Assembly: GCA_026214975.1 (NCBI GenBank)
Contig: CM047808.1
Location: 52,430,321-52,494,320 of the forward strand
Direction: 5' to 3'
DNA from: Gentiana macrophylla
Lineage: Eukaryota; Streptophyta; Magnoliopsida; Gentianales; Gentianaceae
Length of the DNA stretch: 64,000 bases
Shown here: one piece after another, positions 46,733-57,680 of the stretch
Position numbering within the stretch: position 1 is the stretch's first letter
Layout: the number at the start of each line of letters is the position of its first letter
Notes under the pieces: generated by a model
What the model saw: the letters and a program-made list of their open reading frames with translations, nothing else
Databases searched by the model: none
Told to the model about the DNA's origin: nothing
Program-made: the position numbers and the translations under genes

Positions 46733-48448
46733 TGTTGGACTTATTTCTATGTTTTGATGATGAGTGACATACTAGCTGTTATATGCAAAGGCAAAAAGAT
46801 GTCTAGATCAAATGTATAGGCTTATTAGAGTTTTATTCATAAATAGGTTTGATCAAACAAGAACTGTAAAGGGCTGCTGGTTGATATCAGCAGACTAGTC
46901 AATGTCAGTAGGGTAGATAGGTCAGTAGACTAGTCAGGAACCTGCTGAAGACTGAAGACTGAAGACTAAAGGCTGAGGGCTCAAACTCAGTTACAGAAGG
47001 CTAAGGGTCAAACTTAGTAATTAAAGTCAAGGATATGGAATCAGAATTTAGGCAAGTCTGTGATGACCTAAAACGATTACATATACCTTTGTGTGTAAGA
47101 TCTAAGTTCCATAAGTTGGATGAAGTTTGGAACTTGGTTATATTTAAAAGGTGTAATCTAACTTCACAAACAAAAGTTAGATAAAAGAAATCACGTGATT
47201 ATATTTTATACACAAAGAAATTGTCGTTTCAAATAGATCGATAGTACTTCAAATAGATCGATGAACTCGCCGATATAATACCTCGATTAAATCAAGATTA
47301 TATTAGAAAATTACATGGATAAGGACAGCCAACTACCTCTGATTTGATCAATCAATTCAGTGGTTAGGATTAAAAGAACGTTGGGATGATTCAGGACTTT
47401 ATTCAATAGACACAAGTCAAAGGGTGGACATGATGCCATGTCAAAAGGAAATTCGACGACGATGTCACCCTATGAATAGTGACAGAATGCAAATCAGATG
47501 GGACAAAAACAAGGAACGGTTACATTTGAATTTCAAATACAAGTCACATGCATTCTTGCCTATAAATAGAAGACCTTCAACTCAGAAACTAGATGATGAA
47601 TTTTGGATAAACTTTAAGAGATAACTCTGAGCTGAAAAACACCCTGTTGAACTTATCGAGCATAAGGTCATTGATCTAGTGAATTTCTTCAAGTGCATTC
47701 TCAGATTTAAGCTACATGAAGATTACATACTTGAAGACCGCAAGTCGCTGATTATTTCATCCTAATCAGTCTGCCGCAGAATCAATCATTTACTTGATTC
47801 ACTCTTTATTTTATAAAGAACTCCCAAGAGACAAGAAGCATCCGTTGGGCGGAAAGATCGTTGTTTGTGGTGGAGTGGTGAAGAGGCAATCCTACCCTTC
47901 AAGGACCAAGTGGAAGACTCGGGAGCAGCAATCCTACCGCCTCCCGATTTTTCGGTTTGTGAAGCCATAGTTATTGGTGAAGGACAAGCAACTTAGGAAT
48001 CTTTGTAACAGCTACATCAAAGATCTCTAGTGAATTTCCTCCAACATCACAGAGAAGAGTGGACTGACAGATTACACCACCTGGAACCACTATAAAAAAT
48101 CGGCTATTTACTTTCAAAGATTTATATTCTCGCACTTAGTTTATTACACACATCAACCTACCGAATCTAGCAACCAAATCACACACTAGCACTAATGAGT
48201 ATCTAATACTTAGTATCATATTTAACAACAAGTTTTAAGGCTTAATTTTGATACAATTCATTTGCACAAATTCAGCAAATGAATCGTCGATGACTCATCG
48301 TTTATCAAAGAGGCTATCGAGGTCTCAAGCAGATTCATCAAGTATCGCAGTCGCTTGAAGTTGCAGAATTTGTTAACTCCAAAGTTTTAAGTGTTAAGTT
48401 TATTCACCCCCCTCTAAACATAACCAAAGCCTTTTCAAGGGACCAACA
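46733..48448 (+). repeat. Element D 5' LTR
   Basis: 1,716 bp, TGTTGG...CCAACA, with TATAAATA at 47561-47568. It is the same family as the A and E LTRs. Confidence 0.9.
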
Positions 48449-48450
48449 AT

Positions 48451-48462
48451 TGGTATCGGAGC
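48451..48462 (+). other. Primer binding site of element D
   Basis: tggtatcggagc, 2 bp after the LTR, an initiator-Met tRNA type. Confidence 0.85.
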
Positions 48463-48554
48463 CGTGCTTCTGTTCTGAAGGAATCCTACTTGTTGTGCTT
48501 GTGAAAATTCTTTAAAACTTTCTTTCAAGTTACTGATTTTCAAAGACTTGCATC

Positions 48555-50845
48555 ATGGACAACACACGGTATGCTAGAACTATGTTGATGTGTTCTCTAG
48601 ATAGATTTGATGAGTATAAACGTCGAATGCAAAGCTTACCTTTGTCGCAACTCATGATGAGATGATGGATGTACTAACCGATGGACCACCTGGAGATTAC
48701 CAAGGCGAATGATGGTGATACAACCGAGTACATTCCTAAACCAAAGAGAATGGAATGCAGAAGACAGAAAAAGAGCAAACCTCAACAACATTGCTATTGA
48801 TATCATTTATAGAACTTTGGATAGCAATATGTACATGAAGGTTAAGGACTGCAAAACTGCAAAGGAGCTTTGGGACAAGATACATTTGATCTGTGAAGGC
48901 ACTGATGCAATAAAGAAGAATAAAATCAGTATGGCCAGAAAGAGGTTCCAAAAGTTCAAGATGCTGCCAAATGAAACCATTGAGCAAATGGAATCAAGAT
49001 TCAATGCAATCCTGGATGAACTCACTCTACTGAGTGTAAGTTATTCAAAGGAGGAAATAAACACCAAAATCTTGGAAGCTCTACCTGCAAAAGATGTTTG
49101 GAAAATGAAGGTGACTGCAATTGAAGAAATGAGAAAGTTGCATGAAGAAGACACCTTCAAATTGTTCTCAGATCTAAAGGCTTATGAATTTAGCAAAAGC
49201 TTGTGCTCGAGATCGAAAAGAAGAGCCAAAGACCATCAGATTGGCTGCTTCACATCAAGAAGAAACATCAGGAGGACAGGATGATCTCACTGGATGAGAT
49301 GCAAGAGCGATTTCCTCTTGAGCAAGAAAATCGGGATGATGAAGACTGGAAAGGCCACTTCAAGAAATTTCACAAAGAGGCCTACTGAAAGAAGGAAAGA
49401 AGAACCAAATAAAGATAATGACTATCTGTGCTTTCATTGCAAGAAACCAGGACACTTCAAAACCGATCGTCCGAATTAAAACAAGGCAAGGAACTCGATT
49501 ATCTTTGCTTCAACCGCAAGAAGCCTGGACATTTAGACTGATTGTCCGGACTTCATCAAGACCAAGAGTCAACAAAGAAGACATGGCAAGAAGGCTATGG
49601 TTGTGAAGATGAATCGAGGGTATGATGTGGAATCAAAAAGGAAATGAATCGGATGACACAAAGATCAAGTTGTTGATATGGAAGATTATGCTTTGATGGC
49701 CAACATGGATGAAACTGAGGAGGTATACAACATTGTATCTATTAATACTCCTGGTGGAAGTGATTGTGAATCAACTTGTGGTTCAAATCCTAGAAATTCT
49801 GACAACAATGAGACTTTGGATGCCATCCTTAATCAACTGAGGATAATACAATCTGGTTATGAGATTGTGAAGGCTGAAAAAGAAGCTCTTGAGTTAGTAG
49901 TTGGAAGATTGAAAGCTGAATTAAGGGTTCTCAAAGGTAAGGAAAAAGATGTTGGAGAATCAATATAAGTCTGCTGAACATCCAGCAGCCTCTGAATCTG
50001 CTGAACCATCTTGTTCCAATACTGCATACAAATCAGGAAAGCCTTATTGAGATAGAACAGGGCTTGGATTTGGAACTCAACAATCTAACAAGGGTGGATC
50101 CAGTAAGGTCACTGAACCTAGTTCCAAAATTGGTCCTAAGTTTGTACCTGCACTAGATCCAACTCCCAGTAAGGTTGCTGAGGCAGTAAAACCCAATGAG
50201 AATGCTTCAAAGAAGCAAAATCAGAAGTCAAAGAAGTCAACAGCTCCTAATAAAAAGAGTAAATCTAAAAATAGGACTGATGTGCCTTCTAAGCCTGCTG
50301 ATAGCAGACCTGCTACCAAGTCTGCTGGACCACAGAAAGGTAAGAGACAGAAATATTCCAAGGATAAGAATCCTAAACCCAAAAATGTTAATCATTCAAG
50401 GGATACTTATCTCAGGGGGAAAGGTAGACTGTTCCCTACTGATGATGATTGGAATATTCCTGAACCTAATGCTAGAAACAGTAAGTATAACAATACTACT
50501 AGGGTAAAACCTAGGCAATAGGATCAGCAGAGGACTTACACAAGACCTCAGCAGACTCCATATTACAGGGTTGTTCCTAACAGACAACAAACAAATGGTT
50601 ATACTAATGCTTCTAACACCAAGAATCACTTCAAACAGCATTATAAACCAAAAGGCCAGAAAACATATGTGATTCCTACACAACCTACTGTTAGAACCTA
50701 TGGATGTGTGGAATACATGTATGAACCAAAGTATGAACCAAAGTATGACACATTCAGGAGAAGACCTTATGGAAACATACCAAGGGTCATGCTTGCCACT
50801 GACCACTATGGACCCAAACAGGTTTGGGTACCTAAAATGCATTAA
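48555..50845 (+). pseudogene. gag: Element D gag, broken
   Basis: ATG 48555. The readable Gag core at 48709-49284 has AIDIIYRTLDSNMYMKVKDC, AKELWDKIHLICEGTDA and MLPNETIEQMESRFNAILDE, a copia Gag (UBN2-like) domain. The zinc-knuckle region is at 49430-49550; the first knuckle reads CFHCKKPGHFKTDR (last Cys altered) and the second CFNRKKPG. The middle part at 49678-49968 has MEDYALMANMDETEEVY. The basic C-terminus (50196-50845) ends WVPKMH with TAA at 50843. Frame breaks coincide largely with CAG/CTG positions of the sister copies. Confidence 0.75.
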
Positions 50846-50858
50846 CTTTGTTTTGTAG

Positions 50859-51910
50859 GGTGTCTGGTACTTTGACAGTTGGTGTTCCAGACATATGACA
50901 AAGAATAAGCACTGTCTGTCAAATTTTGTGACAAAAGATGGTCCAAGGGTGAATTTTGGCAACAAGAATATACCTGGATATACAAGAGGATATGGCACAC
51001 TTGTGAGGAATGGACTTACAATCAAGAATGTTGCATATGTGGAAGGATGGACTACAACTTGCTTTGAGTTAATGGACAATTTCGTGACAAGGGTTATAAA
51101 GTCACTTTTTACAAAAACAATTGTATTGTCATTAGTGAAAGAGGTGATCAAGTTGTACTTGCTGGTAGAAGACAACAGAACATGTATGTTGTGGATTGGT
51201 CTACTGCAGTTCCAGAAACCTGCCTGATTGTGCATACCAAGTCTGAACTCAATTGGTTTTGGCACAAGAAGTTGAATCACTTAAACTTTGATGATATTAA
51301 TCAGTTGGTGAAGAAGAAGCTGGTGATTGGTTTACCTGAGATCACATTCAAGAAGGATGCTATATGTGATGCATGTCAGCAGGGTAAACAGATAAAGTCA
51401 AGCTTCAAATCAAAGACAAAACAATCAACTAATAGAGTGCTGGAGCTGATGCATATGGATCTTTTTGGACCAATAACTCCAACAAGTGTAACAGGAAAGA
51501 AGTACACTTTAGTGGTTGTGGATGATTATTCAAGGTACACTTGGGTAATTTTTATGAACAAGAAAAGTGAAACACTTCAAAGCATGCCTAATATTTTGAA
51601 GAGATTACAAAATGAGAAAAGTTTAACAGTAATAAAGATAAGATCAGATCAGGGTACTGAATTTCTCAACAAAGTTATAAGAGAATATTGTGAACAGAAT
51701 GGTGTACTACATCAACTTGTCAGCTTTCTGTACACCTCAAAGAAATGGGGGTTCTTTGAAAGAAGAAATAGAACTTTAAAAGAAGAAGGAAGAACAATGA
51801 TCTGTGAAGAATTGCTACCTGAAAGATATTGGGCTGAAGCAGTTAATACAGCATGCTATACACAAAAGCAGAACATCAAGAAACAAGAAGTAAGTCAAGA
51901 CACCTTATGA
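50859..51910 (+). pseudogene. pol: Element D pol, protease to integrase
   Basis: It begins GVWYFDSW, so the protease DSG triad has Gly replaced by Trp. The protease body is shifted at about 51050. The segment 51182-51910 is open, with WHKKLNHLNF, an intact CDACQQGK zinc ligand pair, HMDLFGPITP, VVDDYSRYTWV and RSDQGTEFLN. It is disturbed around the third catalytic residue (SFLYTSKKWGFFERRNRT where E reads GTPQQNGVAERRNRT). Frame is lost at about 51890. Confidence 0.8.
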
Positions 51911-52031
51911 GGTTTGGAATGGAAGGAAACCTAACATATCCTATTTCCATCCATTTGGAAGCAAATGTTTTATCCTAAATCATAAGGTACACTTGAAAAC
52001 ATTCTAACCTAAGTCAGATGAAGGGATTTTC

Positions 52032-53051
52032 TTGGGATATTCTTCAGTCAGCAAGACATTCATGGTACTGAACAAGAGGTCACTGAAACGTGAAGAAACA
52101 ATCCATGTTGTGTTTGATGAACCTAAGTTTACTGGCATGGAAAATGAAGATTGTGAACCAGCTGAGAATCAACAAGTCACTGATCCAGATTGTGTTGAAG
52201 TTTTAGAAAGATTCAATGATTTGAAAGTTTCTGATACTGCCCCTGCTGAACACCCTGCTGATAATGTTACTGATGCAACAACTGATGCAGTTCAAGGATC
52301 TGTTGACCCCCCTGTAGAAGAAGTTACAGCAGACCCTACTGAAGATGAGGTTCCTGAAAATCAAAATAACCAAAATCCACAATGGTTAAGGAATCACCCT
52401 GCTGAACGAGTTATTGGCAATGTACAGCAATGTGTGAGGACTAGAAGACAACTGGAAGCTATGTTTACTTGTTTTCTATCTCAAATGGAACCTAAAGTTG
52501 TTGAAGAAGCAATTTCAGATCCAGATTGGATAATTTCTATGCAAGAAGAATTAAATGAATTTGAAAGAAATCAAGTTTGGACACTAGTTGAAAGGCCAAG
52601 TTATGCAAATATCATTGGTACTAAGTGGGTATACAGAAATAAACTTGATGAATCTGGTACCATTGTAAGGAATAAGGCCAGACTAGTTGCAAAAGGCTAT
52701 TCTCAAGCAGAAGGAATAGATTTTGATGAAACTTATGTACCTGTTGCAAGATTGGAAGCTATCAGATTATTCTTGGCACATGCTGCATATAAGAACTTCA
52801 AGGTATATCAAATGGATGTCAAAAGTGCATTTTTGAATGGCATTCTAGAGGAGGAAGTGTATGTACAGCAACCTCCTGGATTTGAAGTTAAAGATCAAGA
52901 AGATAAAGTGTATAGACTCAACAAAGCACTTTATGGATTTAAACAAGCACCAAGAGCATGGTATGAGACTCTATCTCAATTCTTGGTGGATAATGGTTTT
53001 ACAAAAGGCACCATTGACAAGACACTTTTCAGAATCAGTGAAGGGGACTGA
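52032..53051 (+). CDS. pol: Element D integrase C-terminus to reverse transcriptase, open segment
   Basis: 339 residues from the end of integrase ([21 protein letters not shown]) through an acidic, Pro-rich linker ([20 protein letters not shown]) into the [40 protein letters not shown] (Val for the usual Ala), [12 protein letters not shown] and [14 protein letters not shown]. It is cut by a TGA at 53049 just before the YVDD box. That box is intact in another frame at about 53071. It is the only A/D/E copy in which the linker is fully open, so it shows the original linker best. Confidence 0.87.
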   Translation: MGYSSVSKTFMVLNKRSLKREETIHVVFDEPKFTGMENEDCEPAENQQVTDPDCVEVLERFNDLKVSDTAPAEHPADNVTDATTDAVQGSVDPPVEEVTADPTEDEVPENQNNQNPQWLRNHPAERVIGNVQQCVRTRRQLEAMFTCFLSQMEPKVVEEAISDPDWIISMQEELNEFERNQVWTLVERPSYANIIGTKWVYRNKLDESGTIVRNKARLVAKGYSQAEGIDFDETYVPVARLEAIRLFLAHAAYKNFKVYQMDVKSAFLNGILEEEVYVQQPPGFEVKDQEDKVYRLNKALYGFKQAPRAWYETLSQFLVDNGFTKGTIDKTLFRISEGD

Positions 53052-54000
53052 GACCTGACGTCACAGATCTATGTTGATGACATAATTTTTGGTTCTGAAA
53101 ATGATTTACTTTGTGAAAAGTTTGCAAATCTAATGAAGAGTAAATTCCAAATGAGTATGATGGGAGAAATGAACTACTTTTTGGGATTGCAATTTAAACA
53201 GATGAAAGATGGAATCTTCATTCATCAAACCAAGTATACCAAGGAGTTGCTGAAGAAGTTTGGTATGGAAAACAAAGATCTGAGAATTCAACTCCTATGA
53301 GTACAAATATCGATTGGATGAAGACAAAGAAGGCAAAGATGTTGATCGGATCTTATCTGTAAGGATGATAGGCAATCTCATTGTACTAATCGCCCAACAG
53401 ACTGATATATCCTTTTCTTTGTAGGTGTTTGTGCAAGATTTCAATCTAAACCTAAAGAAAGTCACTTAGGTGCAGTCAAGAGAGTTCTCAAGTATCTAAA
53501 AGAGACTTTGGGAGTAGGATATGGTATTCCAAGGAAGGAAGCTTCAAAGTTATATCCTACTCAGTCTCGATTATCTTTGGATGCAAGATTGATAGAAAAA
53601 GCACTACAGAACCACATCGGTTAATGGGAAATAGACTGGTTTCTGGTTTAGCAAGAAAGCAATCTATATCAACTTTCTTTCTTGAATTTGAATACATTGT
53701 CTTTGGAAGTTCTTTGTGCACAAGTACTATGACTAAGACAACAATTAAGGGATTATGGAATTGAAGAAAAGGAAATTCCAATTATGTGTGACAACATAAG
53801 TGCAATTGCAATCACAGAAAATCCTATTTTGCACTCAAGAACCAAGCACATTGATGTGAGACATCATTTTATAAGAGATCATGTTGAAAAGAAAGATGTG
53901 GTGGTTCTATACATCCTCATCAAGATCAACTTGTCGATATTTTTACTAAACCACTTGATAGTGAAAGATTTGCTAAACTAAGGATTTGAACTTGAAATTA
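53052..54000 (+). pseudogene. pol: Element D RT end and RNase H, broken
   Basis: Contains [12 protein letters not shown] (from about 53071), [12 protein letters not shown], then heavily disrupted sequence through 53300-53760. RNase H residues CDNISAIAITENPILHSRTKHIDVRHHF follow at 53784-53930. It corresponds to 30098-31030 of element A. Many breaks are CTG/CAG-linked. Confidence 0.78.
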
Positions 54001-54662
54001 TAAAAGTTGACTGATAATCGCAGTTGTAATCGAATTCACCAAGGGATTAGTCTTTGCTATGTTGGGTGAGCTCACTTAGCGATTAGTCATTGGTATCAAC
54101 AATTCCATGTACTTATGTTTGGACAATTGAGCAAATGAGGTTGCCAAGGGGATTGGTCTTTGTCATGTTGGGTGAGCTCACTTGACAGATCAGTCATTGG
54201 TATTAAACTTCATCTTGTATTATCAATTGAACAAAACAAGAAGAAAAACAAGGATTAGCAGAGTATTTATGCCAGCAGGCTGCTGAAGTATATTTATCAG
54301 CAGACTGCTGAGCCCACCCTGTTGAGGATCACCCTGCTGGATGGAACGTTACTCAGTCAAAGCTATTAAAGTCAAAAAGCAGTTTGGCGGGATATTTATT
54401 TTATCCTTTATAACCGCAGTTAACACGATCTAACGGTTATCAGACGTTATGGAACACGTGTCAAGCCAGCATTTATTCAGATTAATCGTGGTCAAGCATC
54501 AATGTACGTGCACTGACAGTTACAACCACTCACTGTCTATATATTCAGGCCTATCATACAGCAGATTCTCTACTTGCAAAATCTGCTTTATCACTGCGAT
54601 TTTTACACAGTGTGAACACAGATTTGAGAATTAATCTTCTTCATCTCATTCTTCTCATACAA
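54001..54662 (+). promoter_or_regulatory. Element D pol-ORF3 interval with G-box and TATA-like motif
   Basis: Non-coding, homologous to 31108-31683. The motifs acacgtgtca (54454-54463) and tatatattca (54538-54547) keep the same order and nearly the same spacing to the ORF3 ATG as in A. Confidence 0.4.
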
Positions 54663-55137
54663 ATGGCGGAAAAGGTTGATGTCCAGATTGAATCAAGCCA
54701 AAGTGTTAGAGGCTTTGTTGTGGATGCAAACAGAACTGAATTGGCCATTAACATTGGTCGAAGAATAAGGAGATATGTTGGTCTGGAGAACGTGCTCAAT
54801 ATAAGACTGGAGACAATTTCATATACAAATGTTGTCAGTTTCTGGAGAAACATTCAAATACAGGAAGGAACTGAAGCATTTAAAACTGCTGTGAATGGAC
54901 AAGAAATAGAAATTTCCTCAAGTCTGCTGAGGGAAGTTTTTGGATTTGAAGAAGTAGTGGATGGCTCAATCAATCCTGAAGAAATGGGATTGGACAAGAT
55001 GGCGTGTGTTGATCAGATCAAAACAAATGCAGCCACCAAATCCGTTCCAGGCATCAACTGCAAACATATTGGAAGTGAATACGATCTGTCATTGAGCAAA
55101 CTCATTGCTAAAAACATACTTGGACTAGTTTTCTTCC
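54663..55137 (+). pseudogene. Element D third ORF, truncated N-terminal part
   Basis: ATG 54663 (MAEKVDVQIESSQSVRG). It is about 90% alike at protein level to the first ~155 residues of the A ORF at 31684, including INIGRRIRRYVGLENVLN and LLREVFGFEEVVDG. Homology stops at NILGLV, where the sequence enters the inverted duplication at 55093-55170. The acidic, coiled-coil and RGG parts are missing. An upstream extension without a stop exists (from 54612), but the start at 54663 matches A. Confidence 0.68.
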
Positions 55138-55170
55138 TGAAGAGTATGTTTTTAGCAATGAGTTTGCTCA
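55093..55170. repeat. 28-bp perfect inverted repeat (fold-back) in element D
   Basis: Arms 55093-55120 and 55143-55170 are exact reverse complements, with a 22-bp loop. The left arm is ordinary ORF3 sequence (agcaaactcattgctaa), and the right arm is an inverted extra copy. It marks the breakpoint where D's 3' part is lost. Confidence 0.92.
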
Positions 55171-55204
55171 GCAGACTGTGAAAGAGTGCTGAGCAACTGC
55201 AAAC

Positions 55205-55234
55205 ATGGGAGGGCAGAGTGCTGTACACCCAACA
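55205..55234 (-). repeat. Inverted TRIM-terminus-like sequence at the 3' end of element D
   Basis: The last ~22 bp, ending gctgtacacccaaca, are the reverse complement (one mismatch) of the start of the small element at 22889 (tgttgggtatacagc). It is followed directly by D's target duplication AGACC. Confidence 0.65.
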
Positions 55235-55239
55235 AGACC

Positions 55240-55722
55240 ATTGATCTTCTGTCTATTCAAAAGAATGAAGGAGCGATTGACATTCTGATCGAAGAATTGG
55301 TCAAAGAAGAGATCTTCAAAGAAACAAGGACTGAGGAAGATGAAGAAACCACAGTCAAAGTTGTGCTGAGTATCAGAAAGAAACTTGTAACATGTATCAG
55401 ATTGCAAGAGGGTCTACAAGCAAAGACAAAAAGCAGAGGACAAGAACCAAGGGGGAAGTTTCGAACGCAAAGGGAAGCTGAAAAGAAATCTAGTCTTATC
55501 TCAGAGGAAGAAGAGAAGGTAATGAGTGAAGAAATCAAAGAGATCTTGGCAAAGTCTAAAGCTGGCAACAATGAAGAAGCAAATCATTTGCTAAATGAAT
55601 ATTTAGAGATCAAGCCTAGAGATGGTGGCGAAGAAGAAGGAAAAGCAAGAAGATCTCTAGAGACAAAAATGAGTATCTTTGTTGGTGAAAAATTGTTGGC
55701 TTTGGAAAAAGAAAAGATGTAA
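55240..55722 (+). pseudogene. Element B third ORF, last part
   Basis: Continues B's third ORF in frame after removal of D (IDLLSIQKNEGAIDILIEEL), through a charged, probably coiled-coil region (IEELVKEEIFKETRTEEDEE; KKSSLISEEEEKVMSEEIKE), ending EKEKM at 55722. It is shorter than in A and without an RGG motif. No membrane segment is visible. Upstream residues before 55240 in the same frame belong to D. Confidence 0.6.
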
Positions 55723-55867
55723 TTTATTCAGTTCTTAACTCAGTTATTTCTTTTTGGATCTTGTAATAAACTTGGCTGTTCTAGTTTGCTATCTTAATTT
55801 GTTTTGTTATGATTTCTTGCACTATTCTTTTATTATTGCTTTTAGGGAGGGTTATGATACATCATCA
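55723..55867 (+). other. Element B 3' untranslated region
   Basis: T-rich, non-coding sequence between ORF3 and the polypurine tract. Confidence 0.6.
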
Positions 55868-55879
55868 AAAAGGGAAATT
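55868..55879 (+). other. Polypurine tract of element B
   Basis: aaaaagggaaat before TGTTGG at 55880. Confidence 0.85.
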
Positions 55880-57626
55880 GTTGGAAATATTATTTATGTT
55901 TTGATGATGATTCGTCACTTAAATTAGACAAATCACTTACAACCCATGATGATGAAGTCGAATAAGCGTTATAGTGCATAATAAAAGAAGAAGCAAGAAA
56001 TGGTCAGAGATAAATGTATAATTTCTATCACAGAGTCCGAACTTTGTATAGGTTGTATCAGACAAGCTTTGTAATAGAATAAGAACTAGCGAACAATTTG
56101 AGTCACAACAAGAAAAGCGAGTTATAGCAAGAAAACTGAATATGCACATGAAGAACTGAGGGTTCAAAATCAGTTATGCTAGAACTGAAGAAGATAAGTT
56201 CGCCGAGGGACACAGACTCAGTTGGCTTATCAAGAAGATCAAGAATCGAGGACACAGACTCGATTCTGAAGATCAAGAATCGAGATAGAAAACTCAGTTA
56301 GAAGCTGATTAAGACGTGATTATAAGTCAGGATTCAGGAAAGTCTATGGTGACCTGAAACTGAGTTATAGATCATGTAAAACTGAATAATCTTAAGGACA
56401 AAGATTATCAGTTACTTGGATAAGAAGAAACTGATTGGTGTACTCTGACTTAACCAATTAAAGTCAGATATTAACTATACAAGGTACTCAGTTTTGAAGA
56501 AGAGTAGAAAACTGAGTTAAATCCTTGTTAAATTTGAACTGACAATACGACAAAGATCGTACATGTGAACGTTGGCTAAACGACAAGTGTAATGGCTACA
56601 AGAGCTAGTGACCGCTACATCACCCCTATAAATACACAAGAGAATCACTTGAAGAATAGAGAGAGAAGGATCAGAAAAGAGCTTTACAAGTATATATTCT
56701 AAGATCCAAATCCAGATCCACAAAAATCAGATATACCTAGAAAAAGGGGAAGCCAACGGAATTGCCTTGAAGACTTCAAGAAAGATCCAGTAACCCATTA
56801 AGGGGGAAAGAAGGCATCTTGGAGCTACAAAGTCAAATCCAGAAGAATCAGACAACTCACTGAATTAATCCTTGATTAATTCTAAACCTAACCTTTGTGA
56901 AAAAGGGTTGGATGTGCATAGTTTGAAGAGAGCAATTCCACCTTTCTTCATACGGTTGCAACTTGGTTGCCACAGCTGTTGGTGCAGTCTGAGGACTGTG
57001 TGTTGATATTAATGGTGAGCTGGTGAAGGAGCAATTCCACCTCCGAAGGATCAGTGTGCAGAGTGAAGGGAGCAATTTCACCTTTCTTCATTTTGTGTAG
57101 ACAGTGAAACTAGGGTGTCGTGAAGGACTATCATAGTGCTAGGATTTTGTAACGGTTATCTCATTATTCTAGTGATACCTCCTACGCCATAGGAGAAGGG
57201 GAGACGTACGGGATTACACCACCCAGAACTTCCATAAACGAATCTTGTGTTGATTTACCTTATGCATTTGTGTTTGTTTTATTTACTGGATTATCACTCA
57301 GCAAACACTAGACACTGAGTCAGCACAGATCTGATACATAGAGAGTCTTAGAACTTAACTGACACATCTATTACACTAAAGGCTATTACTTATCCGCTGC
57401 CAGTTAACAAGACTAAATATAAGTCAGTATTGATTTATATTCAGTTGAGCTAACTGAACTCCGCACAAGTTAAGAGACAGGAACAAAACTGAACTGAAGA
57501 TCAGTTTGAGTTTCAAAGAAACTCAGTTCCTGGGGCTTTTCCAGCTCAGGATTAGTTTTTGGGGACAAGTTTATTCACCCCCCCCCCCCCCTCTAAACTT
57601 GTGTTAGCCTTTCCCAGGGACCAACA
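55880..57626 (+). repeat. Element B 3' LTR
   Basis: 1,747 bp, TGTTGGAAATATT...CCAACA, with TATAAATA at 56627-56634 and a 14-base C-run at 57578-57591. It contains the uninterrupted insertion site of element A (aatct near 56388). Confidence 0.9.
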
Positions 57627-57680
57627 ATCTCCTATAAATAGGAGGGCTTGGCTAGCTCTTTTGCACAACACAATTCTTAG
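57627..57680 (+). other. 54-bp spacer between elements B and E
   Basis: A fragment of unknown origin with a tataaata (57634-57641) and an LTR-promoter-like look (cttggctagc, cacaacacaattc). It may be a remnant of the element into which B or E inserted. Confidence 0.35.

Larger units (their letters stand above)
46733..55234 (+). mobile_element. Element D: Sirevirus of the A family lacking its 3' LTR
   Basis: The 5' LTR (46733-48448), PBS, gag, pol and the beginning of ORF3 match A and E. Downstream of 55137 the ORF3 sequence runs into an inverted duplication and then about 65 bp ending CCCAACA, directly followed by AGACC. ORF3 C-terminus, PPT and 3' LTR are missing. The target duplication on both sides nonetheless shows that 46733-55234 occupies one insertion site. 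Confidence 0.82.
23261..57626 (+). mobile_element. Element B: non-autonomous Sirevirus-like Ty1/copia element with nested insertions
   Basis: Outermost of the nested set. Its LTRs are 23261-23766 plus 37509-38736 (5', interrupted by element A, first ~10 bp missing) and 55880-57626 (3', 1,747 bp). The interior has a PBS at 38739, a short gag-like ORF, no pol, a third ORF homologous to that of elements A and D, and a PPT at 55868-55879. Subtracting A, C, the LINE and D leaves about 7 kb. It carries no enzyme of its own, so it would depend on an autonomous relative. The left boundary is a truncation, so its target duplication is lost. Confidence 0.8.

Noticed and set aside
50396..51280. A 294-residue minus-strand ORF
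   Set aside because: It is antisense to gag and protease of element D. A similar mirror ORF occurs at 61324-61851 opposite element E.
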